In this document: positions 35,842 through 44,059 of the stretch, piece by piece | How positions within the stretch are numbered: the first letter of the stretch is position 1 | Layout: each line of letters opens with the position of its first letter | Assembly (NCBI GenBank): GCA_014654705.1 | Contig: JACVZY010000008.1 | Span: 30,985-94,984 of the forward strand | Length of the DNA stretch: 64,000 bases | Direction: 5' to 3' | Origin: Ignavibacteria bacterium | Lineage (GTDB): Bacteria > Bacteroidota > Ignavibacteria > Kapaibacteriales > UBA4661 | The notes under the pieces: model-generated | The model's input: the letters and a program-made list of their open reading frames with translations, nothing else | The model's database searches: none | Told to the model about the DNA's origin: nothing | Position numbers and translations under genes: made by a program

Positions 35842-36588
35842 TTATAGCACCACGCCACCATCCACACTCAGCACTGTGCCGGTGATAAAAGCTGCCTCGT
35901 CCGATGCTAAAAACAGGTACGCATTGGCAATATCATCCGCCGAACCCAAGCGCCCAAGCGGGGTTTTTGCGCGAATGCCGTCTAGCACCTTTTCAGGCAC
36001 TGTTTCCAGCATATCAGTCGCAATAAAGCCCGGCGCAACTGCATTGACGGTAATTCCTTTTTTGCCCAGTTCTTTCGCCCATACTTGCGTCATGCCGATA
36101 AGTCCTGCCTTTGCTGCCACATAATTCGTTTGCCCGAAGTTACCGTACAAGCCAACCACAGAAGACGCATTCAGAATCCGCCCGTAGCCGCGTTCCGCCA
36201 TATACTGCGACACTGCTTGTGCGCAGTTGAACACGCCCGTCAAATTGATGTCAATGACTTGTTGCCACTGCTCCGGTGTCATTTTGGCAAGCGTTGCATC
36301 GCGCGTGATTCCGGCGTTGTTTACCAAAATATCAATGCTGCCGTGCTTCTCAAAGACTGCTTTTGCGGCGGCTTGTACGTCGGCGTGTTGCGCCACATTG
36401 ACGCGATGAAATTCTGCGCGGAAGCCTTTTTGCGTCAATTTCTCGACCGCTTGTGTGCCTCGTTCGGTGTTGACATCCCACAGCACAACCGTTGCGCCTT
36501 CTTCGGCAAAACGTTCTGCCGTGCGGAAGCCGATTCCTTGTGCTCCGCCGGTGATGATCGCAATTTTATTATCAAGTCGTTTCGTCAT
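35842..36588 (-). CDS. fabG: 3-oxoacyl-ACP/acetoacetyl-CoA reductase (FabG/PhaB-like SDR)
   Basis: 248 residues, typical classical SDR length. NADP(H) motif TGGAQGIG, NNAG motif (ILVNNAGITRDATLAKM), catalytic Ser in NASSVVGLYGNFGQ, YxxxK in YVAAK, and the FabG-like C-terminal part (PLGRLGSADDIANAYLFLAS, TGTVLSVDGGVVL). It reduces 3-oxoacyl thioesters to (R)-3-hydroxyacyl thioesters, or acetoacetyl-CoA in the PhaB subgroup. It is the last gene of the acyl-chain cluster, 6 bases after the hydrolase stop. A housekeeping role in fatty-acid synthesis is less likely than one in the local pathway, but cannot be excluded. Confidence 0.9.
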   Translation of the reverse strand: MTKRLDNKIAIITGGAQGIGFRTAERFAEEGATVVLWDVNTERGTQAVEKLTQKGFRAEFHRVNVAQHADVQAAAKAVFEKHGSIDILVNNAGITRDATLAKMTPEQWQQVIDINLTGVFNCAQAVSQYMAERGYGRILNASSVVGLYGNFGQTNYVAAKAGLIGMTQVWAKELGKKGITVNAVAPGFIATDMLETVPEKVLDGIRAKTPLGRLGSADDIANAYLFLASDEAAFITGTVLSVDGGVVL

Positions 36589-36594
36589 GGTGTT

Positions 36595-37812
36595 TTATTT
36601 TGATTGTAAAAGGTGATGGAAATACTTATTGAACTCGCTTGGATTCTCAATGTGTGGGATGTGGGCGGTGTTTTCCAGCACCACCTCGCGGTAGTTGCCG
36701 CCGCCACGTTTGTATTTTTCTAAGACTGCTCGTGTTTGGTCAAGCATTGGCTGTGGCGGATAAGCATCCTTGCCCGGATAGTTCGGCACAAATCCCCGTG
36801 CACCCAGCGTGGCAATGTCTGATGCAGCGTTATTCGACACCGCAAGGTCATTTGCGCCACGCACCCAGAGTACGGAAACTTTTTTCGCTGCCGACCAAAT
36901 TTGGGCAACATCGCCCGCATATTTTGGCGACAGCCCATTGACAACGCCCCATTTGCCGGGTGCAAATCGGGGCCAGTTCTGGCTTGGTGTGATGTCGCCG
37001 GGAGTGGATTCTGAACCCTGATGAACGCTCATCATGGATGAAAGCAGCGATTCTTCATTTGCGGGAATAAACGGCGGCTTGACGATGAAATTACGAATTG
37101 CTGAGCGCGGCGAAAACGGTGTAGCAGTGCTGCGGTCTCCATCGCGTATCGCCTTCAAAAGTAGCTTGTTTGCCAAGCCCGCGCCTGTTCCGGCAAAATC
37201 ATCGTAGCAGGGCGTTCCGGCGGTATCTTTGGTGCCACCGAAGCCGTAGGGCGAACCGGGCGAAATGAGCGTTACCGACAGAAGTCGCTCCGGTGCTTGC
37301 ATCATCAGTCGCCAAACGACCGAGCCACCCAGCGAATTGCCCACGACGTGAAATTTTGTTGCTTTTAGCGCGTCCATGAGCGCGAGTGCATCATCTGCCA
37401 AATCGCCCATACCGCGCGTGGCATCTACCTTTTTTGTGGTGTCTGCTGCGCCAAAGCCGCGCTGGTCGGGCGCAATGCCACGGAAACCTTTGGGCAGAGC
37501 GAGCATCGTTTCTTCCCACCACGTCGCCGAACAGAGATTGCCGTGTAGGAACAGTACGGGCACACCTTTTTCTTCTCCTGTAAAGAGAACACGTGTTGTG
37601 ATGCGGCTTGTGGTCATCATTGTTGCTGTAATGCCCTTTAGAACGGGAATGTCATTTGTCTGAGCAGGCGCAGATACAGTTGCCTGAGAGGGGGGAGGAG
37701 TAGGCACTTGAGCAAATGTCGTAGCAAATGCGGCGATACCCAACAGGCTTAATACCGCAAAGCAAAAGCTCTCGCGGAGCATGGAAAAACAACAGGTTTC
37801 GGAGTGTGCCAT
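36595..37812 (-). CDS. Secreted alpha/beta hydrolase
   Basis: 405 residues. N-terminal signal peptide (core FAVLSLLGIAAFATTFAQ; the start could also be the Met at 37782), then an alpha/beta-hydrolase fold: VPVLFLHGNLCSATWWEE oxyanion loop, DQRGFGAADTT, nucleophile elbow VVGNSLGGSV, an acid candidate in VRGANDLAVS and the catalytic His region ENTAHIPHIENP. It is longer than simple esterases because of a cap insertion (~205-300). It probably hydrolyses an ester in the periplasm or outside the cell and may supply the carboxylic acid that the ligase in the same cluster activates. The specific substrate is unknown. Confidence 0.88.
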   Translation of the reverse strand: MAHSETCCFSMLRESFCFAVLSLLGIAAFATTFAQVPTPPPSQATVSAPAQTNDIPVLKGITATMMTTSRITTRVLFTGEEKGVPVLFLHGNLCSATWWEETMLALPKGFRGIAPDQRGFGAADTTKKVDATRGMGDLADDALALMDALKATKFHVVGNSLGGSVVWRLMMQAPERLLSVTLISPGSPYGFGGTKDTAGTPCYDDFAGTGAGLANKLLLKAIRDGDRSTATPFSPRSAIRNFIVKPPFIPANEESLLSSMMSVHQGSESTPGDITPSQNWPRFAPGKWGVVNGLSPKYAGDVAQIWSAAKKVSVLWVRGANDLAVSNNAASDIATLGARGFVPNYPGKDAYPPQPMLDQTRAVLEKYKRGGGNYREVVLENTAHIPHIENPSEFNKYFHHLLQSK

Positions 37813-37849
37813 GGATTTACAGGAATAGTGTTGGATTTGTTAGCAAGTC

Positions 37850-38668
37850 TCATTTGTTCTTTGCGGCTTTGTTCTTCGCGGCTTTGTTCTTCGCGGCAAA
37901 AAATCTTTCCATGCCGCTTCGGGCTTCGTTTGTCAAAATGTGCTCCACAAAGCGCGAGCGCTCGTCTTCGAGAGCAGTAGCAATGGCGGCTATGTCGCGG
38001 TGCAAGAGGCGTTTTGCACTCGTTACCGAGCCAGCGTGATTCTGGGCAATCGTTGTGGCAAGGGCAAGAGCTTCGTTTTCGAGTTCTTCACGAGGAACGA
38101 TTCTGTTTGCAAGCCCAAGAGCAACAGCATTCATAGCCGTAAGGGTTGTGTCGGCAAACAATATCTCCGCCGTTCTTTTTATCCCGATGATGCAGGGCAG
38201 TAGTGCACCCCAGCCACCATCGGGACTAAAGCCAACGGTCGCATAAAACGGCGTAAACGAGGCTTCCGGGGTGAGCAGTGCAATGTCCGATGCAAGCACC
38301 AACCCCAGCGAACCACCCGTAACGATGCCGTGAACACAAGCAATGACGGGCGCGGGGAAGTTCATAAGCGCAAGAATCGTTTCATTCAGCAAGCCCACCA
38401 ATGCCCGTGCGTAGTGCTCAAGTCGGTCGGGGGGGGCTGCATGGCGCATAAATTCTTGTACATCACCGCCCGTCGAAAACGACCGCCCGTTTGCTTTAAG
38501 CAACACCGCACGAATACTTGTGTCTGCGGCAATAGATGACAACGATTCCAAGAGTTCACTCAAGAGTTCAGGAATCAGGCTGTTGTGTCGTTCGGGTCGG
38601 TTCAGCGTTAGAATTGCTGTCGCGTCGCGCCGTTCTTGAAGAACAAATTTTTGCGAGACAAGCGTCAT
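37850..38668 (-). CDS. Enoyl-CoA hydratase/isomerase with repetitive Lys-rich tail
   Basis: 272 residues of the crotonase family: ILTLNRPERHNSL at the start, oxyanion-hole segments GRSFSTGGDVQEF and CVHGIVTGGSLGLVLASD, and ATVGFSPDGGWGALLPCIIG in the active-site region. One of the two catalytic Glu positions of hydratases is replaced (SPDGG), so an isomerase or other crotonase activity is possible. The C-terminus ends in a three-fold (A)AKNK repeat encoded by a 15-bp tandem DNA repeat. It lies in the beta-oxidation-like cluster, 6 bases after MaoC and 37 bases before the hydrolase. Confidence 0.88.
   Translation of the reverse strand: MTLVSQKFVLQERRDATAILTLNRPERHNSLIPELLSELLESLSSIAADTSIRAVLLKANGRSFSTGGDVQEFMRHAAPPDRLEHYARALVGLLNETILALMNFPAPVIACVHGIVTGGSLGLVLASDIALLTPEASFTPFYATVGFSPDGGWGALLPCIIGIKRTAEILFADTTLTAMNAVALGLANRIVPREELENEALALATTIAQNHAGSVTSAKRLLHRDIAAIATALEDERSRFVEHILTNEARSGMERFFAAKNKAAKNKAAKNK
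37853..37897. repeat. 15-bp tandem repeat (3 copies) at the 3' end of the hydratase gene
   Basis: Three adjacent 15-base units TTTGTTCTTYGCGGC (37853-37867, 37868-37882, 37883-37897); the last two are identical. The minus strand encodes the KAAKNK tail. Unit number could vary between strains by slippage. Confidence 0.85.
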
Positions 38669-38674
38669 AAGGAA

Positions 38675-39538
38675 TTAGTGCGAAAGCGTGTGAGATTCAA
38701 CATCTTTTGCAAGCACAAGTGCCTCACCCTCAGCAATGATGCGTCCGCCCACGTGGCAAAGCGTTTGGAGATTAACGAGTGCTTTTTCGGCGCGAATCCG
38801 CACAATTTTGACGCTTGCGGTCAATTCTTCGCCGGGGAAAGCCTCAGCAAAAAACGTATAGCGTTGCTTGAGGTAATTCGTGCCTTTGCCCGGGAGTGTC
38901 ATGCCGAGTAGCGCAGAAATCATGCCCGCGAAAAGTGGTGGTGCTACGTGCATTGCACCTGATTCCGCGCTCAGTGCTGCAAGCTGGAGAAACTCCGTAA
39001 TGTCGTCAGGTGTGAACGTGCGCCGCACCGAAGCCGTCTGCCCCGCAGCCAAGTGCTTGTAGGTTTCGTTTGATTCGTTACTGTTGCTCGTTCCGTCGGA
39101 CGAAAATTCTATATTGCGCATGATTGCCGATTTCTGCGAAATCTGCCTCGAACTCTGCTTCGATACAAACTCCGTGCGGCTCTCGCAGACACACGTTCCG
39201 CCGGTTTTGGTCAGGATTGTTTCAACGGAAAGGTTTCCACCGTTCCCGATAATTTCTTGTATGCTGAAGGTGATTTCTTCGCCTGCAAAGGTTGGGTTCG
39301 GAAACATCAATTCTTGGGTTACGGCAGAAAAATCTGGGAACTGCGTGCTCAAAAGACCGTGAATAGCGGTGTAGAGCAACATCCCGTGACTGACAGTACG
39401 CCCGAAGCGCGTCCGCGCAGAAAATTCAGGGCTAACGTGAATCGGGTTGACATCACCGCTCAACGCGCCAAAGCGGTCAAAATCACTTTGCGAAAATGTT
39501 CGGGTAGCGATGACTGGTGGTGAGATATTATGTGCCAT
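38675..39538 (-). CDS. Double hot-dog MaoC-like dehydratase/hydratase
   Basis: 287 residues from the ATG at 39538, which overlaps the ligase stop by 11 bases (translational coupling); the longer frame to 39700 runs inside the ligase gene. The first half is a MaoC/(R)-specific enoyl hydratase domain with the hydratase motif around SGDVNPIHVSPEFSART and FGRTVSHGMLL. The second half is another hot-dog domain (FTPDDITEFLQLAALS, MISALLGMTLPGKG, YTFFAEAFPGEELTA). Such proteins hydrate 2-enoyl-CoA to (R)-3-hydroxyacyl-CoA. With the reductase in the cluster this would handle (R)-3-hydroxyacyl intermediates. Confidence 0.88.
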   Translation of the reverse strand: MAHNISPPVIATRTFSQSDFDRFGALSGDVNPIHVSPEFSARTRFGRTVSHGMLLYTAIHGLLSTQFPDFSAVTQELMFPNPTFAGEEITFSIQEIIGNGGNLSVETILTKTGGTCVCESRTEFVSKQSSRQISQKSAIMRNIEFSSDGTSNSNESNETYKHLAAGQTASVRRTFTPDDITEFLQLAALSAESGAMHVAPPLFAGMISALLGMTLPGKGTNYLKQRYTFFAEAFPGEELTASVKIVRIRAEKALVNLQTLCHVGGRIIAEGEALVLAKDVESHTLSH

Positions 39539-41060
39539 ACATCGTGCGTAATTCGGGTTTGACCACTTTCCCAGCAGCGTTGCGTGGCAAAGCGTCAACA
39601 AAAACGACGGATTTAGGTACTTTGAACTTTGCGAGGCGCTCGGCGCAAAACGCGATAATGTCCGATTCTGTCGCGAGACAACCTTGCTTGAGCACAACAA
39701 CCGCTTTGCCTACTTCGCCCCACTTTTCGTCCGAAACACCAATAACTGCTGCTTCGGCAATGTCGGAGCAAGCATACAGCACGTTTTCGATTTCAGCAGG
39801 GTACACATTTTCGCCGCCGGAGATGTACATATCTTTGGCGCGGTCAATGATGTAATAGTAGCCGTCCTCATCGCGGCGGGCAATATCGCCGGAGCGGAGC
39901 CAGCCATCATCGGTAAAAGCTGCTTTAGTGGCTTCGGGCATATTCCAATATCCGGGCGTTATGCCGGGACCACGAATAATCAGTTCGCCGGCTTCATTCG
40001 CCCCAAGGTCGTTGCCGTCTGTGCCGACAATGCGTGTGTCCACGTACAGTTGCGGTTTGCCGACCGAGCCGATTTTAGCAACGGCATTTTTTTCATCAAT
40101 CAAAAAGCACGTTGGTCCCGTCTCGGTCATGCCCATTCCCTGACGAATCACGATGCCACGTGTAGCATACATCTCAAGGAGCGGTACGGGCATGGGCGCC
40201 CCGCCACAGCTCCACGAGCGCATTTGGGCAAAAGAAGTTTTCTCAAAATCAGGATGCTGGCTTAAAAACAAATACACCGCCGGAACGCCGAAGAACATCG
40301 TGGCACGCGCCGCCAGCAATCTAAAGGTTTCGGCAGGCTCGAGCGAGCGTTGAATCAGTGCCGTGCCGCCAGCGTGCAGCGTCGGATTGGTAAAAAGATT
40401 TAGTCCGCCTGCGTGAAATTGCGGCAGAAGGTTTAGCGTTGTATCGCGCGAGGTTAAATCCGTCGCAAAGCCGATATTGAGCGCGTTTATTGTTGTTGTG
40501 CCATATGTTTGGAGGACACCTTTGGGTTTGCCTGTCGTGCCGGAAGTGTAGAGCAGATACCACAATTCCGAAAAATCACGTTCCGGCATAACGACAATGT
40601 TTCCCGAAGCACCCGCCAGAACATCTTCATATGCGAAATGTCCGGCAGGAAGTTCATCGTAAGATTTATCTGTGCGAAAGCCAATATAGTATTTATCTGC
40701 AAGGACAAGGCTTTGTGCGGTCTCTAAGCAGTAGCCGTCGTAGAGTAGTGCTCGTGGCGAACAATCGTTCAGAATGGATTGTAATTCTGCAGGTGCAAGC
40801 CGCCAGTTAAGCGGCACCATTACCAAGCCTGCTTTTGCCGAGGCATAAAGAATTTCAATACACTCGCTTGAATTCTGGCACAGCACCGCCACGCGGTCGC
40901 CTTTGCTCAAGTGCAAATCACGTATGAAAAATTCTGCTAGACGGCTTGCTCGCTCGTTGAGCTGTGGGTACGTGTACTCGCGTCCCGTTGCTGTGTCCAC
41001 GAGGGCGATAGTGTCCGGCGAAAGTTCGGTGCGTTTTTGGAGAAGATCGAAAACGTACAT
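39528..41060 (-). CDS. AMP-dependent acyl-CoA synthetase/ligase
   Basis: 510 residues, a full ANL-superfamily enzyme. AMP-binding loop YTSGTTGKPKGVLQTYG, A5 motif GMGMTETGPT, hinge region LRSGDIARRDEDGYYYIIDR, A8 KDMYISGGENVYPAEIE and catalytic Lys in NAAGKVVKPELR. It activates a carboxylic acid as acyl-AMP and transfers it to CoA; fatty or aryl acids are plausible substrates. It heads a tight string of minus-strand genes (ligase, MaoC, hydratase, hydrolase, reductase). An AGGTGGCTT direct repeat lies 15-38 bases upstream of its start. Confidence 0.93.
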   Translation of the reverse strand: MYVFDLLQKRTELSPDTIALVDTATGREYTYPQLNERASRLAEFFIRDLHLSKGDRVAVLCQNSSECIEILYASAKAGLVMVPLNWRLAPAELQSILNDCSPRALLYDGYCLETAQSLVLADKYYIGFRTDKSYDELPAGHFAYEDVLAGASGNIVVMPERDFSELWYLLYTSGTTGKPKGVLQTYGTTTINALNIGFATDLTSRDTTLNLLPQFHAGGLNLFTNPTLHAGGTALIQRSLEPAETFRLLAARATMFFGVPAVYLFLSQHPDFEKTSFAQMRSWSCGGAPMPVPLLEMYATRGIVIRQGMGMTETGPTCFLIDEKNAVAKIGSVGKPQLYVDTRIVGTDGNDLGANEAGELIIRGPGITPGYWNMPEATKAAFTDDGWLRSGDIARRDEDGYYYIIDRAKDMYISGGENVYPAEIENVLYACSDIAEAAVIGVSDEKWGEVGKAVVVLKQGCLATESDIIAFCAERLAKFKVPKSVVFVDALPRNAAGKVVKPELRTMYGT

Positions 41061-41127
41061 TGCGTCGCGTGTTGAGGTGGCTTGAATTCAGGTGGCTTTC
41101 GGGATATCGGGCTTTGCAAAATAAAAA

Positions 41128-41154
41128 TGGGGCGGATAAACAGTACCCGCCCCA
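41128..41154 (-). terminator. Rho-independent terminator of the TonB-dependent receptor gene
   Basis: Arms TGGGGCGG (41128-41135) and CCGCCCCA (41147-41154) form an 8-bp GC-rich stem with an 11-base loop. On the minus strand it is followed by TTTTTATTTT. It lies 16 bases beyond the receptor stop codon. It separates the receptor transcript from the ligase operon, which must then have its own promoter. Confidence 0.85.
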
Positions 41155-41169
41155 AAATACAAACAAATG

Positions 41170-43818
41170 TTAATAAAATGCCGGAATATCGAAGCGTGCT
41201 TCACCCAAGATAAAGCGCGGGATGGCGGGTGAGGCAACCATTTCACGCTGAACAGTGTCCAGTAGATTGGTGGCTGACACTGAAATCGTAAGGTTACTCA
41301 AGACTTTGTAGCCCACACTCAGGTCAATGCTGGTAAAGCCGCCAAGAGGACCGCGATTGAAGAGGAAGTTGCCAAGCGCAAGCGGACGTGTGTTCTGACC
41401 GAACGTGCCGGCGAAGTGAACGCCGGAAACGAAGTCGTACTGCGCCACAAAGCGACCGGAGAGCGATGCAAAGAACTTACCGTCGAAAAGGTCTTTGGCG
41501 GCGAGAACGACCGAGAGTTTGTGCGGAGCGGTATTGACGGCAATTTCGTTCGGTGTTACGCGCCCGTCGCGGTTTACGTCGAAGACAAGTTTGCCCGTAC
41601 CGTCTCGGCGCGTGGAATCGTAGTTCGGATTGAAAAACGAATAATTTGCCGAAATGGAGAAATTATCGCTGATAGCATAACTTACGCCAACATCAAGACC
41701 GACGGCGTCAATCTGACCAAAATTCACGTAGGTCTGGATAAACTGCGGCTGAATTGATGTAGAGCCAACTTTCACAACGCGCGTATTGGCAGCAAAATTT
41801 GATGCGTAAGTCGGAATGGCAGGGCTGATGAAGTCTTTGGAGTTTTGGTAGTACGCCGAAATATCAATGAAGAGTTTATCCACCGGAGCGCCTTTGTAGC
41901 CGATTTCGTAGGTATCCACTTGCTCAGGGCGTAGTTTGTCAAAGACTTGTCCGTTTTCTAAGGTAAAGCCTTCGGAATTACCAACAATACTCAGTGTGGA
42001 ACCGCCAACGATAGCGGCAGGAACGAAAATAAACAAATTGAGCGGGGTCGGCGTAACGTAGCCGCGTCCGTAGGTTGCGCGGAATGCGCCCCCGGCACCT
42101 TTGAAAATAACACCGACTTTTGGAGCAAAGAGCGTCCCGAAAATGGCGTGATTATCCACGCGAGCAGCACCCGTTACGCGGAGTTCCGAAATCGGATCCC
42201 AGTCTAACTGTACCGCGCCACCGATTTGACTAATTGGAGCGATGTTGATATATCCTTCCGACAGCATCCGCCCCGAACCAAGCGTGGTCGTGCCGTCGCC
42301 GCGAAAGGCAATGTTATCGCCTAAATACGTGCCATTGCTCTTGGGTGATTCCAACTGATAATTGACCCCAATCACATATTTCAGATTGTCACCGATGCTG
42401 TTATTATACTGGACTTCAGCATTCAAGCGGGTGGAAAGTTCGGCAAATTTAGAAGCCTGAATTGCTTCCGCGGCAGTAACTCTGCCTGAAGTTACTTTCG
42501 TGACCAAATCGGCATTACGAAGCGGTCCGAAAAGCGTCGGCACGGGAACAATGTTGCCGTTCATAATGTTGGTCACGTTCTGAAGCGGGAACGTATTGCC
42601 AGAATTATTCATCGTGTTATAGACCTGAGCAAATAAACGCGGCGAAGCAAATTTTGCTTGAAGGTATGAGAACTGCCAGTCGTTGATGTAGTTTCGTCCG
42701 GCATTGGTGGGACCGGCACCGCGATTGGTGCTTTGCCCATACGACAAAATCAGATCGGGACGACCACCTAAGAAATCCGATTCAATCGGCATATTCCAAT
42801 ACGCTGTGCCTTCAAAGCGAATGTGACGTACATCCAAAACATCAACCGAGTTATCACCGCGCCCGTCTGCTGTGAAGCCCGTTCTGGTTACTTTCGGGTT
42901 TGCGGGGTTAAAGTGCGGGATGGAACCACCGGCAGCAGCAGTTTGATAGACAGTATCGGTAAAATCCCAGTCGCGGGCGGACATATACTCGAAGGTAGCT
43001 TTCCAAGCAAAATCGCCTGCAGCGCCCGCATGGCGTATGCGACCCGAAATATAATTTTGCTGACCATAATTCACCGCAATCGTTGTGCCCTGTGAAGTGC
43101 GCGGGTCTTTACTGACAATATTCACCGTACCGTTGTGCGCGTTTGGTCCATAGAGCGCCGATGACGGTCCGAGAATCATTTCCATTGTCTGAATATCTTC
43201 TTTGATGTTCGTATTTAAGTTGCCAATCGCCAAGCCTGTGCCGGGCAGAAGCGAGAAACGACCGTCGCTCACGACCATCATGCGTGAATTGAACGCACTA
43301 TTGAAACCCCGAGCATTGATGCCGATACCGTCAATGCCGGAGCGCACAAAATCAACGCCCTTCAGATTAGCAAATGCTTGCCCGACGGCTGCAAGCGGCG
43401 TACGCTCAAGTTCCTGAGCACTGACTGTCTGAATCGAAGCCGGAGCATCGGTTACTTTTTCCGCCCGCCGCGATGCGCCAAGAACGATAATATCTTGCGT
43501 TGAAATTGAGCCGATTGACATTTCTACATTCACCGTTTGAGCGGCATCGCCAACGGTAACGGCTTCTTCGAGTGTTTTGTAGCCAATGTACGTGAAGGTC
43601 AGCTTGTATGAGCCTGCCGGAACGCCTTTGACGGTGAAACTACCTTGCGCGTCGCTCTGAGCGCCGTAGCGAGTATCTTTCACCGTTACCCGCACTCCGG
43701 GGATACCTTTTTTGGATTCTTTGTCTGTAATTTTACCGGTAATTTGCGCAAAGCCGGTAATAGAATTCAGCACCAAAGCGGTGCAGAAAAGTAGGACATA
43801 TCGTACCATAACAACCAT
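41170..43818 (-). CDS. TonB-dependent outer-membrane receptor
   Basis: About 882 residues from the Met at 43818 (or 43809; the frame extended to 43887 overlaps a promoter candidate). Signal peptide to NSITGFAQ, then a carboxypeptidase-regulatory-like domain (ITGKITDKESKKGIPGVRV, GSFTVKGVPAGSYKLTF, GYKTLEEAVTVG). The plug domain follows (DAPASIQTVSAQELERTP, INARGFNSAFNSR, MEMILGPSSALYGPNAHNGTVNI), then a 22-stranded barrel with a C-terminal aromatic residue (FDIPAFY). It imports a large or hydrophobic nutrient using TonB energy. No SusD partner is present. Placement beside acyl-CoA genes suggests a lipid or aromatic substrate. Own promoter and terminator candidates are visible. Confidence 0.92.
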   Translation of the reverse strand: MVVMVRYVLLFCTALVLNSITGFAQITGKITDKESKKGIPGVRVTVKDTRYGAQSDAQGSFTVKGVPAGSYKLTFTYIGYKTLEEAVTVGDAAQTVNVEMSIGSISTQDIIVLGASRRAEKVTDAPASIQTVSAQELERTPLAAVGQAFANLKGVDFVRSGIDGIGINARGFNSAFNSRMMVVSDGRFSLLPGTGLAIGNLNTNIKEDIQTMEMILGPSSALYGPNAHNGTVNIVSKDPRTSQGTTIAVNYGQQNYISGRIRHAGAAGDFAWKATFEYMSARDWDFTDTVYQTAAAGGSIPHFNPANPKVTRTGFTADGRGDNSVDVLDVRHIRFEGTAYWNMPIESDFLGGRPDLILSYGQSTNRGAGPTNAGRNYINDWQFSYLQAKFASPRLFAQVYNTMNNSGNTFPLQNVTNIMNGNIVPVPTLFGPLRNADLVTKVTSGRVTAAEAIQASKFAELSTRLNAEVQYNNSIGDNLKYVIGVNYQLESPKSNGTYLGDNIAFRGDGTTTLGSGRMLSEGYINIAPISQIGGAVQLDWDPISELRVTGAARVDNHAIFGTLFAPKVGVIFKGAGGAFRATYGRGYVTPTPLNLFIFVPAAIVGGSTLSIVGNSEGFTLENGQVFDKLRPEQVDTYEIGYKGAPVDKLFIDISAYYQNSKDFISPAIPTYASNFAANTRVVKVGSTSIQPQFIQTYVNFGQIDAVGLDVGVSYAISDNFSISANYSFFNPNYDSTRRDGTGKLVFDVNRDGRVTPNEIAVNTAPHKLSVVLAAKDLFDGKFFASLSGRFVAQYDFVSGVHFAGTFGQNTRPLALGNFLFNRGPLGGFTSIDLSVGYKVLSNLTISVSATNLLDTVQREMVASPAIPRFILGEARFDIPAFY

Positions 43819-43861
43819 CCCGAACAATTTGATAAGAAAAAAATTATTTATTTTGTACACA

Positions 43862-43887
43862 CAAATACTACTCTGGTCGTGTTTCAA
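43862..43887 (-). promoter_or_regulatory. Promoter candidate for the TonB-dependent receptor
   Basis: On the minus strand TTG (43887-43885) is followed 17 bases later by TATTTG (43867-43862), similar to the Bacteroidota TTG...TAnnTTTG arrangement, 44 bases before the ATG at 43818. Spacing is only approximately canonical. Confidence 0.4.
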
Positions 43888-43962
43888 GGGCTATATAACT
43901 TGATTTCTCTTCAACATTTTTGGATAACTCTTCAAAAAATAGTGTGAGCATTATCGAAAACT

Positions 43963-44036
43963 GGGGTTCGGCATTTATTCCGAACTGAGTATTGATGGGG
44001 TGTACGAGTAATGTGACGGAATAAATTCCGCACTCC
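43963..44036. repeat. BIME-like inverted repeat (family B), third copy
   Basis: Right arm 44017-44036 (CGGAATAAATTCCGCACTCC) matches the family-B arm with a 2-base deletion. Left arm 43963-43982 pairs with it at 17 of 20 positions. It fills most of the 240-base gap between the receptor start and the MFS stop. Confidence 0.6.
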
Positions 44037-44059
44037 GACAAACTAAACCTCCAAACTCT

